Shown here: positions 40,495 through 49,992 of the stretch, piece by piece
How positions within the stretch are numbered: the stretch's first letter is position 1
How the letters are laid out: each line of letters begins with the position of its first letter
Assembly (NCBI GenBank): GCA_036008465.1
Contig: DASYNP010000087.1
Location: 84,541 to 148,540, forward strand
Source of the DNA: DASPSM01 sp036008465
GTDB taxonomy: Bacteria > Planctomycetota > Planctomycetia > Planctomycetales > Planctomycetaceae
DNA: 64,000 bases
Direction of reading: 5' to 3'
Program-made: the position numbers and the translations under genes
Notes under the pieces: generated by a model
Database searches by the model: none
Seen by the model: the letters and a program-made list of their open reading frames with translations, nothing else
Told to the model about the DNA's origin: nothing

Positions 40495-41316
40495 ATGAAT
40501 GGGCCCATCTTGCAATCCGCCGAATTCTCCGACTGGCAGCATGCACGCGCATTCCTCAGCACGGATGGGATCCGATTCGTCGAGCACCTTGTCGCGGCGC
40601 TGGTGATCGTGCTGATCGGACGCTGGGTCGCGCGTGGGTTGGCGCGACTCACTCGAACCTTGATTTTGCGGTCAAAAACTGACGCGACCGTCGCCGCCTT
40701 TGTCTCGGACCTCATTTATGTGAGCGTGCTGGTTTTTGCCGTCGTCTCGGCGCTCGGTTGGGTCGGCTTCGATACAACGTCTTTCGCCGCTGTGATTGCC
40801 GCTGCCGGTCTGGCGATCGGACTGGCTTTACAAGGGTCGCTCGCCAATCTGGCGTCCGGATTGCTGTTGCTCGTCTTCAAGCCATTTCGCGTCGGCGATT
40901 TGGTTGAGATCGGTACCACGGCGGGCACCGTCGAGGAGATTCACGTCTTTTCAACGCTCCTGCGGACGGCCGACAACGTGCAGATTCACATCCCCAACAA
41001 CCAGGTCACCCAAGGCGTGATCAAGAACTATTCGGCCAAGGAACAGCGGCGGATCGAACTCTTGATCAACTGCGCCTACGACGATGACTTACCGAGCGTG
41101 AAGCGAGTGCTCGATGCACTCGTGCGACTCGAAAGTCGCGTCTTGGGCGATCCGGAGCCAAGCGTGAGCGTCAATGACTTTGTCCCTGCCGGCGTGCAGT
41201 TGGCGGTGCGCGTCTGGGTGAAGTCGGCGGACTTCGCCGACGTGCGCTCGGCGCTGGTCGAGCGGATCAAGCTCGGCTTCGACGAGCACAAGTTCAAGCT
41301 GGCGTACCGCACATAG
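40495..41316 (+). CDS. MscS-family mechanosensitive ion channel
   Basis: About 273 residues. Three transmembrane helices: residues about 28-48, 65-85 and the pore helix with GLAIGLALQGSLANLASGLLLLVFKPFRVGD, the Gly/Ala-packed TM3 signature of MscS (given in parts). The beta domain IGTTAGTVEEIHVFSTLLRT and the IPNNQVTQGVIKNYS motif follow. Such channels release solutes under hypo-osmotic shock. The C-terminus stops at FDEHKFKLAYRT, without the usual IPFPQ ending, so the last beta strand of the heptamer barrel may be missing. The ATG at 40495 is preferred to a GTG at 40459. Converges with the propeller gene. Confidence 0.88.
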   Translation: MNGPILQSAEFSDWQHARAFLSTDGIRFVEHLVAALVIVLIGRWVARGLARLTRTLILRSKTDATVAAFVSDLIYVSVLVFAVVSALGWVGFDTTSFAAVIAAAGLAIGLALQGSLANLASGLLLLVFKPFRVGDLVEIGTTAGTVEEIHVFSTLLRTADNVQIHIPNNQVTQGVIKNYSAKEQRRIELLINCAYDDDLPSVKRVLDALVRLESRVLGDPEPSVSVNDFVPAGVQLAVRVWVKSADFADVRSALVERIKLGFDEHKFKLAYRT

Positions 41317-41323
41317 GGTCGGG

Positions 41324-42679
41324 TCAGCCGCCCTTCGCCGCTTGAGCGAGCGACACGCAGACCATTTCTTTTTCGTTGCGAGCAAACACGCAGCGATCGG
41401 CGAACGCCGGGTGCGACCAGACGATGTTCCGCCCGCGAGCCATTTCGACCGGCTCGAGAATGTGCGCCCTGCTGATTTCGTGATAACCCTTGGGAGTCAA
41501 ATCGGCGAGGATCAGGTCTCCCTGATCGTTGAAGAGCACGAAGCGATCTCCTTGCGGAACCAGAAAGACGGTGCCGCATTCGGCCTTTCGTCCGGCAACC
41601 GCGGCGAACGTTTCCCACACGTTTTCGTGGCTCTTCGCTTTGAAACAATGCAGATCGCCGACGCTTCCCACCGCATAGCCATAACCATCCTTAAAAACCG
41701 GCGAGGCCATCAGACAGTGAGCGCCGTCGGGCTTGCCCGGGTTTGCGCTTTGCCCCTTCCAGACCATGGTCGCTTTGTTGCCTTCCACCTTGAGCATCAT
41801 CGGACCGTGATAAAAGGTCGAAATGAACAACAGGTCATCGACCTTCTTGACGGTGATGATGTTCACGGCCGGGCGCTGCATCGGCACTCCGTCAGGATAC
41901 ACGTGTTTCCAAAGCTGCTTGCCCGTGGCCGGTTCGAGTCCGTACAGCGCTTCCGAGAGCCAGACGATGAGCTGCTTCTTCCCGCCAAACTCGTAGAGCA
42001 TGGGCGGGCTGTAGCCGGTGTCCACGGTATCGAGCGATTTCCACACCGGGGTGCCGGTGTTCTTGTTGAGCGCGACCACCGCGCTCCCTTTCCCGCCCAC
42101 GATGCAGTACAGGAGACCCGCATCGAGCAGCGGATGCGCCGCGAAACCCCAGAAGGGCACTTTGACGTTAAACTCGCGAGACAGATTTTTCGCCCAACGC
42201 ACATGGCCGTCAGCCGCGTCGAGCACAGTCAAGTCGCCCATGGCCCCGAGCGCGTAGACCCGTCCGTCGCGAACAAGCGGCGTGCAGCGAGGCCCACTCG
42301 AATACGAAATTGTGTACGGGCAATCGTACTCGTGCTTCCAGATGATCTTGCCGTCGATCGCGCTCAGGCAAAGCACGCGCTCGCTACCCGGGATCGATCT
42401 GCCGCGCGTGCCGGCCGGTTTTGCGGCATCGCCGGTTCGCTTTTGGCGATCCATGACATACACGCGATCGCCAACCACGGCGGGTCCGCTGTAACCGCTG
42501 CCGATCGGCACGCGCCAACGAATTGATGGCCCCTCCTTGGGAAATTTGGAAATCAACCCGGTTTCGCGCCAAACGCCGTCGCGCTCGGGTCCCAGCCATT
42601 GCGGCCAATCATTAGCCTGCGCAGCGCGGGACGACCACAAAGTCACAATCACAGCGGCCAGCAGCACAGCGCGGTTCAA
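41324..42679 (-). CDS. Secreted PQQ-like beta-propeller protein
   Basis: About 451 residues. After a signal peptide (LNRAVLLAAVIVTLWSSRAAQA) comes NDWPQWLGPERDGVW, the typical opening of planctomycete outer PQQ-like propeller proteins. Propeller blades follow: IRWRVPIGSGYSGPAVVGDRVYV, GKIIWKHEYDCPYTISYSSGP, GRVYALGAMGDLTVLDAADGHVRW, and GDLILADLTPKGYHEI. No PQQ-binding dehydrogenase residues can be confirmed, so an enzyme activity is not claimed; such proteins may be scaffolds. The frame is open to 42862, but the TTG at 42679 with GAGG eight bases upstream gives the signal peptide directly. Confidence 0.85.
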   Translation of the reverse strand: MNRAVLLAAVIVTLWSSRAAQANDWPQWLGPERDGVWRETGLISKFPKEGPSIRWRVPIGSGYSGPAVVGDRVYVMDRQKRTGDAAKPAGTRGRSIPGSERVLCLSAIDGKIIWKHEYDCPYTISYSSGPRCTPLVRDGRVYALGAMGDLTVLDAADGHVRWAKNLSREFNVKVPFWGFAAHPLLDAGLLYCIVGGKGSAVVALNKNTGTPVWKSLDTVDTGYSPPMLYEFGGKKQLIVWLSEALYGLEPATGKQLWKHVYPDGVPMQRPAVNIITVKKVDDLLFISTFYHGPMMLKVEGNKATMVWKGQSANPGKPDGAHCLMASPVFKDGYGYAVGSVGDLHCFKAKSHENVWETFAAVAGRKAECGTVFLVPQGDRFVLFNDQGDLILADLTPKGYHEISRAHILEPVEMARGRNIVWSHPAFADRCVFARNEKEMVCVSLAQAAKGG

Positions 42680-42748
42680 ATTGATGCCTCGGTTTTGAAG
42701 GAAGCCGCGTCGATCACTATATAAGGAGCGGACGCACTGAAAATAAAT

Positions 42749-42762
42749 GCGCACCGGTGCGC
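42749..42762. promoter_or_regulatory. 14-base perfect palindrome between addA and the propeller gene
   Basis: GCGCACCGGTGCGC lies between a TTGACT and a TTATTT on the minus strand, i.e. inside the 17-base spacer of a possible promoter of the propeller gene. That is a classic operator position. It could equally be a short terminator stem after addA. Confidence 0.35.
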
Positions 42763-42773
42763 GAGTCAAGGAC

Positions 42774-45700
42774 TCAACTGGAGGAGGGTAGCGCCGACAG
42801 GTGGGTGATTGCCGCGTCGATTCGCTCGTGGACCGGACCTCGAAACTCCTCCCACATGACAATCGGGAGTCGGCTCAATTCGTCGTGCAAGGCGACGATC
42901 TCGATGGACGCAGGCGGACGGCTGACCATCGCCCGCACGGCCTCCGCGTAGAGCACAAGCTGGATCGCGAAATGCTCCCGCAGGGCGGCCGGATCGCCTT
43001 CAGGCAGCCGGCCAGTTTTATAGTCGAGAATCTTCCACTCACCAGCGGGCGAAAGGAGCAGGCAATCCAGCGTGCCAGCGATCACAGCCGTTCGGTGGCA
43101 CACCGCTGCGCCAAGCGGCCAGCCGAGTAGAAAGTCGATCTCTCGAAAACAATGCGTGGCTCGCCGCATCTCGTCCCACAGTTCGCTCTCAACGAGGGCT
43201 TTCACGCGGCGAACCATGATTTCCTGGTCGAACGCCTCAACATTGCGTGCCGAAATACTCTTGAGCACCGACTGAACGCCGGCAGCGATCATGTCCGAAT
43301 CGACTTTTGCATCGCGCGGCAAGCGCTCGATTACGCGATGCACGAGTGAGCCAACGAGCGTGGCGGTCTCTCCCAGCGGCTCTAATGTTTCTTTCGTCGC
43401 CCCTTCAACAGCCTTTTGCCGTGTCGGACGCGGCAGCTTCACGCTCCGCAGAATGGCGTCCGCCTCTTCGATCTCAGAGACGGTCAAATTGAGTGGGCCG
43501 GAATGCACTGGGGCGATTGGAGCCATCAGCGGCGGCAGCGGACTCGGCTCCGCGCCCTCCGCCAGCTCACGCCATTGGCTGAGCTTTGCCGTCTTAGAGT
43601 CCGGCCGCGGCAGCACGGTCAACTTCGGCGGCGCCCGATGAACGCAAATGTCCGGGATTGTGCGCCAGGGAGTTGTGGCTGTTGCCGGGCCCCTCTTATC
43701 GCGCGCCAGCGAGTCGAAATAAGGATCGACCTTCGGCAGGCCCGTCCCCAAGTCATACCGCTCGGCCAACAACCTCAGCCACTGCGACCGGACGCCGCGG
43801 TCGCCGACCAAAGCCGGATCGGCGGCCAGGCCAGCCGAGAGGATCAAGTGGTCGGCCGCTCGCGTGAGCGCCACGTACAGAATTCGTAGCGACTCCTCAT
43901 CGTCCTCGCGATCTTCGACATATCGGTGCATCTCGATGGCCGGGTGGCGCGGCTCCTCGGCCCCGAATTTGGGAGGCACGAGGATCGGCCCAAAATGGCG
44001 ATGATAGACGGCGTCTGAGAAGGAGCCGCGGTTCTTTCGCTCCATGTCGGCCAGGATCACCACGGGAAACTCGAGACCCTTCGCCTGATGGATCGTCATC
44101 AGCCTCACGACGTCGCTCGACTCGGGATGCGTCGCAGCCAGGTCTTCGATTGTTTGCTCAGACACTGAATCCTGAATGCGCCGCGTGAAGTCGCCGAGCG
44201 TGCCGATGCCGGACCGGTCAAACTGGCGAGCCATTTCGATCAGCTTGCGGAGATTGGCGACCTTCCGCCTGCCGAGGAACTCGCACAACAGGGACGCGTC
44301 GTAGGCCGTTCGCTCGAGCGCCAGTTCGACCAGATCGGCGAGCGGAACGCGATCTTTCCGTTCGAGCAACTCGTCGATCACTCGCGCGGCCAATCGGACC
44401 TGATCGCATTGAGTTTCGGAAATCCCGCTTGGGGGCGGCTGACGCAGCGCCTCGCGCGGCGACAGCTTGCCGACTTGCGTCATGGCGACGATCGTGTCGT
44501 CGCTCAAGCTGAAGAAGGGGGAACGCAGCACGCCGACCAGGGCGATCGAATCGGCTGGATCGTTGAGGAACGTGCACAGGTTCACAAGGTCGTAGACCTC
44601 TTGCTGGGCGAAGAAGGCGCGGCCGCCCACCAGGTAATACTCGACTCCCCGGCGACGAAAGACGTCCTCGTAGATGGCCGCATCGCTCATGGCACGAAAC
44701 AGCACGGCGATGTCGCCGGCTTTTACCCGCCGCAAGTGCTCGACGTGCGACTCGGGATCGCGCTCGGGAATTCGCGGGGTCGGGTCGCTCAGGAGAGCCA
44801 GGATGCGCCGGGCGATCCATTCGGCTTCGCGCCGCCGGTGCTCTTCGAGCGAGTTGGGGTCCGACTCTGCTGCTTCCTCGGGCCCAGGAAAAGCGAAGAG
44901 AAATTCGACGGACGGCCGCGGCGAAAGCTGCGTCCGATGCGGCACAAGCGCCTCGTATCCTTCCATCACCGGCCTGAAAAGCGAGTTCACAAAGCTGAGG
45001 ATCTCGGGCTGGCTACGGAAGTTGTGCGTGAGCGGCAGCCGGCCACCTTCGGGGAGGCTGTTGCGCGTCGCGTCGAACACGGACGGCTCGGCCCCCCGAA
45101 AGCGGTAGATCGACTGCTTGCTGTCGCCGACGAAGAACAGCTTTCCCGACAAGAGGCCGTCGCCGACCAGGGCCTCCACGATCTCCGATTGAATTCGGTC
45201 GGTGTCCTGATACTCGTCGACCAGAAGTGCGTCGATCGAAGCGGCCGCCTCGCGATGCACGTCGGGCGAGTTGCGCAACAGATCGCGCGTCTTGACAAGC
45301 AGATCGTCGAAATCGAGCACGCCGGCTTCGACTTTGGCCGCGGAAAAATCGGCGACTGCGGCCTCCACCACGCTCACCAAAGCGGCCGATACCTGGGCGG
45401 CCTGCTCGATGTCCCGCGGCTCAAACGTCGCAAATTCCTTGACGTCATCGACTTTCGAGCGAAATCTCTCGAGCGATTTCTTGACGGCTTCGTAGGTCTC
45501 CTCGTCGGCCCACGCGCTCTTTCCGCCGCCACCCTGCACCTTGGCCGCCTCACGAAGCTCAAAGACTTGCTGCACGTCGGGCGTCCGCGTGTCGCGCAGA
45601 GCCGTAAGGCCGCTGAGAAGTGTCCGGCGGCGGTCCTGCATCGTCGGATTTGAAGGCACATTGTCCTTGAGCAGCCGCAAGATTTGCGACGTGACGTCCG

Positions 45701-46469
45701 ACTCACCCAGATCGCGGGCCGCGCGCGGCAAGAAGACGTGATCCAGATAGTCGCGCCATTCCTCAGCGAACTGGCTCGCCGTGTGGTTCTGGAAACGATT
45801 GGTATCGGCGACGGCCCGGCCGAGCACCAATTTGCGCAGCGCACGGCGCAGCGGCTCGAGCCCGAATTCAGAGAGCAGCCGAAAGCAGTTCGGATCTCCT
45901 GCTTCGAGCAGCCGCTTGACCGTGCGGGCCACGCTCTGCCGCAGGAGCGCCTCGCCGACGTCCATTTCGAGGGGCCGAAACTGCGGATCGATTCCCGCGG
46001 CCACGGCGTGCCGCCTCAGCAGACCGGAACAGAACGCGTGGATCGTGCTGATGCGAGCGGCATCCAGGCCGCGTACCACGGTTAACCAGTGCGAGATCTC
46101 GCCCTCTTCGCAATCCCGCAGTTTTTTCGCGCATTCCTCGCGAATGCGATCCCGCATCTCGCGGGCCGCCCGATCGGTGAAGGTGATGGCGACCACGCGG
46201 GCCAGTGGAGCGGCGGCCGACGTGTGCCCATTCCCCGACGGCTCGAGATGAGTCAAGAATCGCCGGGTCAGCACGTGCGTTTTTCCGCATCCGGCACCGG
46301 CCGACAGCCCGATCGAAACGTCCCGGTTGTAAATCGCCGAACGCTGCTCGTCGGTCAGGAGGCTGTCGCTCGACAGCGCGAGTTGATCCGCGAACAGCGA
46401 TCGACTATGCGGGGCGAATTTCGCCGCGCTCCCGCGTCTTCGGCCAGTGGACGTTCGGCGAGCGGTCAT
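42774..46469 (-). CDS. addA: AddA-type helicase-nuclease subunit (RecBCD-like repair)
   Basis: A 1231-residue UvrD/RecB-like protein. Walker A SAGAGCGKT at residues 56-64, RVVAITFTDRAAREMRDRI (motif Ia), ISTIHAFCSGLLRRHA, LLVDEYQDTDRIQ (motif II), GDSKQSIYRFRGAEP (motif III), and VRLMTIHQAKGLEFPVV (motif V) are all visible. The C-terminal RecB-type nuclease has AGTLDCLLLS, ILDYKTG and AIQLVLYAEAV, so the metal-binding Asp and the D-x-K pair are present. With AddB it forms the enzyme that resects double-strand breaks. Its ATG overlaps the addB stop by four bases. The frame extends upstream inside addB but that part is not coding. Confidence 0.93.
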   Translation of the reverse strand: MTARRTSTGRRRGSAAKFAPHSRSLFADQLALSSDSLLTDEQRSAIYNRDVSIGLSAGAGCGKTHVLTRRFLTHLEPSGNGHTSAAAPLARVVAITFTDRAAREMRDRIREECAKKLRDCEEGEISHWLTVVRGLDAARISTIHAFCSGLLRRHAVAAGIDPQFRPLEMDVGEALLRQSVARTVKRLLEAGDPNCFRLLSEFGLEPLRRALRKLVLGRAVADTNRFQNHTASQFAEEWRDYLDHVFLPRAARDLGESDVTSQILRLLKDNVPSNPTMQDRRRTLLSGLTALRDTRTPDVQQVFELREAAKVQGGGGKSAWADEETYEAVKKSLERFRSKVDDVKEFATFEPRDIEQAAQVSAALVSVVEAAVADFSAAKVEAGVLDFDDLLVKTRDLLRNSPDVHREAAASIDALLVDEYQDTDRIQSEIVEALVGDGLLSGKLFFVGDSKQSIYRFRGAEPSVFDATRNSLPEGGRLPLTHNFRSQPEILSFVNSLFRPVMEGYEALVPHRTQLSPRPSVEFLFAFPGPEEAAESDPNSLEEHRRREAEWIARRILALLSDPTPRIPERDPESHVEHLRRVKAGDIAVLFRAMSDAAIYEDVFRRRGVEYYLVGGRAFFAQQEVYDLVNLCTFLNDPADSIALVGVLRSPFFSLSDDTIVAMTQVGKLSPREALRQPPPSGISETQCDQVRLAARVIDELLERKDRVPLADLVELALERTAYDASLLCEFLGRRKVANLRKLIEMARQFDRSGIGTLGDFTRRIQDSVSEQTIEDLAATHPESSDVVRLMTIHQAKGLEFPVVILADMERKNRGSFSDAVYHRHFGPILVPPKFGAEEPRHPAIEMHRYVEDREDDEESLRILYVALTRAADHLILSAGLAADPALVGDRGVRSQWLRLLAERYDLGTGLPKVDPYFDSLARDKRGPATATTPWRTIPDICVHRAPPKLTVLPRPDSKTAKLSQWRELAEGAEPSPLPPLMAPIAPVHSGPLNLTVSEIEEADAILRSVKLPRPTRQKAVEGATKETLEPLGETATLVGSLVHRVIERLPRDAKVDSDMIAAGVQSVLKSISARNVEAFDQEIMVRRVKALVESELWDEMRRATHCFREIDFLLGWPLGAAVCHRTAVIAGTLDCLLLSPAGEWKILDYKTGRLPEGDPAALREHFAIQLVLYAEAVRAMVSRPPASIEIVALHDELSRLPIVMWEEFRGPVHERIDAAITHLSALPSSS

Positions 46470-49400
46470 GGCTGTGACAGGCTCCACAGTTTCTTTCGCT
46501 CGACTTCGAGACTGCGGACCTGCCCCACGCGACAGACGGTGCTGTACGGGCACCATTTGCCGCACTCGGGGTTGGCATTGGTCACGGGAAACTGTCCCGC
46601 GCGCAAGCGCTCGGCAATCTTGGGCAACACCTTGTGCAGCGTGCGCTCGATCTCGCCGGCGACTTCGGGATTCAATGTGTCCAGCGATTTGGACTTGCCT
46701 CTGAGGCCGACGACGCAGCCGGAAAGAGTCAGCGTCCAATACGCCATCTGGAATACGGACGCTTCAGGGTCCAAGACCCCGCTGCGACGGGCTGCCGAAG
46801 CGTAGATCGCCAGCTGCAGCGCGAGGCCCAGCTCGATATCGGCGAGCTGATATCGCGGAGCCCACCGCGTTTTGTAGTCGATCACCGTGAAGGCCTGTTT
46901 GCCTCCGCGCCGACCGACGTCGATGCGATCGATCCGGCCCCGAACGCGCACGGGCGAATCGTCCGGGCCAAAAGTCACGCAGGGGAGCGCTGCCGGCTCG
47001 GGAGTCGACTCGCCCGCACCGGGGACGTTGCCAAAGGCCAGCTCGACGAACCGGGGCGAGGGGAGCTCCTCCCAGCCGTCGCCGACCGCCGCCCGATAAT
47101 CCTCGCACTGTTGGCAATAGAGTTCGGCGAATCGCTCGGCGAATTCGAGCTCGGCTGCCTGCAGCGCTCGCTCGTAGGCGGGGATCTCAGAGGCGACCGC
47201 GAACTGTCCGGCGACGAGTTCGCGGAGTGCAGCGATGAGCGCGGTCCGGTCGGGCCGAGAGGCTGGCTGCCCCTCGGGGGAACGATGCAAGTCCGCCAGC
47301 ACCTGGTGTAGCGCAAGTCCCCTCTTGCGCGGATCGATTTCCGGCTCGACCGGGTCGTGCGGCTCGAGATCCAGCACATCGGACAACAGAAACCGATAAG
47401 GACATGTGGCGTAGCGTTCGAGCTGCGTCGCACTGAATTGATAATCGGGCGAATATTTTTCGGCCAGTCGGGCAATGCTGGGGCCGTGTTGCAGCCAACC
47501 TTCGAAGGGTGTGAAACCGTTCTGCTCGAATCGGCAGGCATCCATTTCGGCCGCCGCGAGAATCCCTCGGGCCGGCGCCCCACCGGACGGGATAGCGGCC
47601 AGGGCGCCGAACAATCCGGGCCTGCCGAAATGCAGTTCGTCGGTGGCGGCCAGTCGCAGGTCCGCCGTCGACAGAACTTGATTGCGACTTGGCACCGGGT
47701 CGAGATCAGATTGGCCCGCCGGCACCAGGGCGGGCCGATAAAAGAGATCTCGAATCGCGGTCACATACGGACTGGGAAATAACGGCTGCCCCGATGCGCT
47801 TACGCTCGGGTAACTCAGCGTGAGGCACCGCCTCGCGCGCGTCACGATCGAATAAAACAGCAGCATTTCGTCCTGCTGCGGCGTGGGCGGTTCCAGACCC
47901 GCCCGATCCGTCCGCAGAAAATCGCGGCGTTCCGCGGCGCTGTAAAAACAATCGTCGCGCCTGCCGCGTGGAAAGCTGGCTTCCGACAGGCCCATCAGGA
48001 ACAGATGCGGGACGTCGAGATTGCGGACATCCGCGGCCTCCACCACGCGCACCCGGTCTCGCTCCGCGGGGGATTCGACCATCGTCTGCGATTCGAACAA
48101 ATCGCGCAACAGCCGCGCGAATTCGGCCAGCGAGATCGTGCGGCGATCGTTCAACAGCTCGCGGACGTGCGCTGCCTCGCGCAGCGCCTCGCAGAGGGCG
48201 TCCCAGACGTGACGATCGCGGTTGTCGAGCTTGTGCAACTCTGACGGGTCCTCGGTCGGTCGGTCTTTCTTGCGCGGCTCGATTCCCAGTTCGCCCGCCA
48301 GTCCCATCAGAGAATCAGCCCATGCCTTGAGATCCTTCGCAGAGCGCAACCGATTGGTGGCATCCGAGAGGGTCTGCAGTAGCCGGACCGCGATCCGGAT
48401 TTCCTCCTGCCTGGTCGGATTGCTGTGGGGCGATTCCGGCGCGTCGGCGAGCTTGGCAAGACGCTTAAGGATGTGCCGGCGATCAGAGCCGAGCTGATAA
48501 CGGCGGAGGACGCGAATGGTCGTTTCCACGACAAACTCAATACCGGCAGACGGCCACCGCGGTCGGAAGTAATTCGATCGCAGCACGGCACACAGGGGTC
48601 CGAACTCCCAATCCTGCAGCTCGGACTGAAGGACCGCGAACAATGCTCGGCCGATCGCCGTTTGTGAAAAGCGCGTTGCCGTCTCGCAACACACGTCGAT
48701 TCCGGCCTCCCCGAGCGTGACGGGCAGGTCGAGCCCCTCTTCGTCGAGCGACCGGGTGGCAATCACGATGTCCTCAGCCGGTACGCCGTCGAGCAAGAGC
48801 CGTTTGACGCGCTCGGCAATAGCGCGCGCCTCGCCGGTGGGACCGGCGGCCGCGATGATTTCGATCCCGGTCGCATCCGATAGTTGCGGAAGCGTCCGTG
48901 GATTGTCGAACAAGTGCTTCGACAGGTGACGCAGGGCCGCGGGAAGTTCGACACTCTGCGAAGAATCGGGAGCCACGGCCAGCGCGTCGACCGCGCAACG
49001 GCGGCGGATCTCCTCGAGCGCCTTGTTCGATTTTGCAAACAGATCGGTCCGCCGCACGGGCTGCTCCAAGGGGAGCGAGATGAGCACCCGCTGCGCATAA
49101 CCGGACAAATGCTCGAGAATCTCGTACTGCGGCTGCGTGAAATCGGCGAATCCGTCCGCGACGAGCAAAGTGAGTGGATCAAACGCGCAGTGCCGCCCCT
49201 CGGCAAGCTCCAGCCGCGCCGCCCAAAACCGTCCCTCGGCGTCGTAAAGCGCCAGCTCTGTCAGCCGCTCTTGATAGCGTCGATACAAAGCGAGGAGTTC
49301 GGTGTCGCGAGGAGAGTTCCGCTTGCGACAAGCAATGGCGAAATCATCGGGTTCGGTCTCGTCTCGCTTTAATTCGGCGATCAGGCCTAACACCAGATCC

Positions 49401-49777
49401 AAGAACCCCGACGTTTCGGCGATCGGCGCGAAATAAGGGAGCGACTGGGCGGAGAGGGCCTCATCGATGATCGTTCGCACGATCATCCGCTGCGCCACCA
49501 GAGAGAGGGGCGTAATCCCAGGTCCGGTGGTCTGCAGCAGCCGTTCGGCGAAAGCGTCGAAGGTGAGGACATTCGGCGCAAAGCAGACGCCGAGCGATGT
49601 GTCGAGTAGTTCTCGCCGGATCGCGCGTCGAGATCGTGCGGTCGGAGTAAGCCACACGGCCCGCCCCGGCGTGCCGTTCGCTTGCTGCCGCCGGAGTTCA
49701 TCTCGGAAGACGCCCAACAGCCGGCTTGTCTTGCCGGAGCCGGCTGGCCCGCACAGGACCTCAACCCGTCCTTTCAT
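46466..49777 (-). CDS. addB: AddB-type nuclease/helicase-like subunit with Fe-S cluster
   Basis: A 1103-residue partner of AddA. It begins GRVEVLCGPAGSGKTSRLLG, the ATP-binding motif at the very N-terminus as in AddB. The C-terminal part is a PD-(D/E)XK nuclease domain with RIDRIDVG and FTVIDYKTRWAP, and the four cysteines of the [4Fe-4S] cluster: one in YATCPYRFLL and three in CGKWCPYSTVC. Helicase motifs in the centre are degenerate, as expected for AddB. Gene order addB-addA and the overlap match AddAB operons. The ATG at 49777 directly precedes the conserved start; a frame to 49831 adds non-conserved residues. Confidence 0.92.
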   Translation of the reverse strand: MKGRVEVLCGPAGSGKTSRLLGVFRDELRRQQANGTPGRAVWLTPTARSRRAIRRELLDTSLGVCFAPNVLTFDAFAERLLQTTGPGITPLSLVAQRMIVRTIIDEALSAQSLPYFAPIAETSGFLDLVLGLIAELKRDETEPDDFAIACRKRNSPRDTELLALYRRYQERLTELALYDAEGRFWAARLELAEGRHCAFDPLTLLVADGFADFTQPQYEILEHLSGYAQRVLISLPLEQPVRRTDLFAKSNKALEEIRRRCAVDALAVAPDSSQSVELPAALRHLSKHLFDNPRTLPQLSDATGIEIIAAAGPTGEARAIAERVKRLLLDGVPAEDIVIATRSLDEEGLDLPVTLGEAGIDVCCETATRFSQTAIGRALFAVLQSELQDWEFGPLCAVLRSNYFRPRWPSAGIEFVVETTIRVLRRYQLGSDRRHILKRLAKLADAPESPHSNPTRQEEIRIAVRLLQTLSDATNRLRSAKDLKAWADSLMGLAGELGIEPRKKDRPTEDPSELHKLDNRDRHVWDALCEALREAAHVRELLNDRRTISLAEFARLLRDLFESQTMVESPAERDRVRVVEAADVRNLDVPHLFLMGLSEASFPRGRRDDCFYSAAERRDFLRTDRAGLEPPTPQQDEMLLFYSIVTRARRCLTLSYPSVSASGQPLFPSPYVTAIRDLFYRPALVPAGQSDLDPVPSRNQVLSTADLRLAATDELHFGRPGLFGALAAIPSGGAPARGILAAAEMDACRFEQNGFTPFEGWLQHGPSIARLAEKYSPDYQFSATQLERYATCPYRFLLSDVLDLEPHDPVEPEIDPRKRGLALHQVLADLHRSPEGQPASRPDRTALIAALRELVAGQFAVASEIPAYERALQAAELEFAERFAELYCQQCEDYRAAVGDGWEELPSPRFVELAFGNVPGAGESTPEPAALPCVTFGPDDSPVRVRGRIDRIDVGRRGGKQAFTVIDYKTRWAPRYQLADIELGLALQLAIYASAARRSGVLDPEASVFQMAYWTLTLSGCVVGLRGKSKSLDTLNPEVAGEIERTLHKVLPKIAERLRAGQFPVTNANPECGKWCPYSTVCRVGQVRSLEVERKKLWSLSQP

Positions 49778-49904
49778 GGCAACGGCGCCTTTCCCTGGAC
49801 CGTGAGCATTACCCTCGGTCGATTGCAGCAATCCCCCCGCAGTGCGTCAACCAACGGGTCGGCACAGTCTCGCTTTTTGGAAGTTATTCGCAAAATCCCG
49901 GAGC

Positions 49905-49933
49905 TTGCCGAAAATACGAGTGCGACCTAGACT
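49905..49933 (+). promoter_or_regulatory. Candidate promoter of the processing-protease gene
   Basis: TTGCCG and TAGACT (4 of 6 consensus bases each) are separated by exactly 17 bases, 60 bases upstream of the ATG. Weak but well-placed. Confidence 0.3.
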
Positions 49934-49992
49934 GAAGAAGACCAAGGTCGCTCAAGCGCGCTTCCGCGAGCGCCGACCTCCAGGGGAAACCG

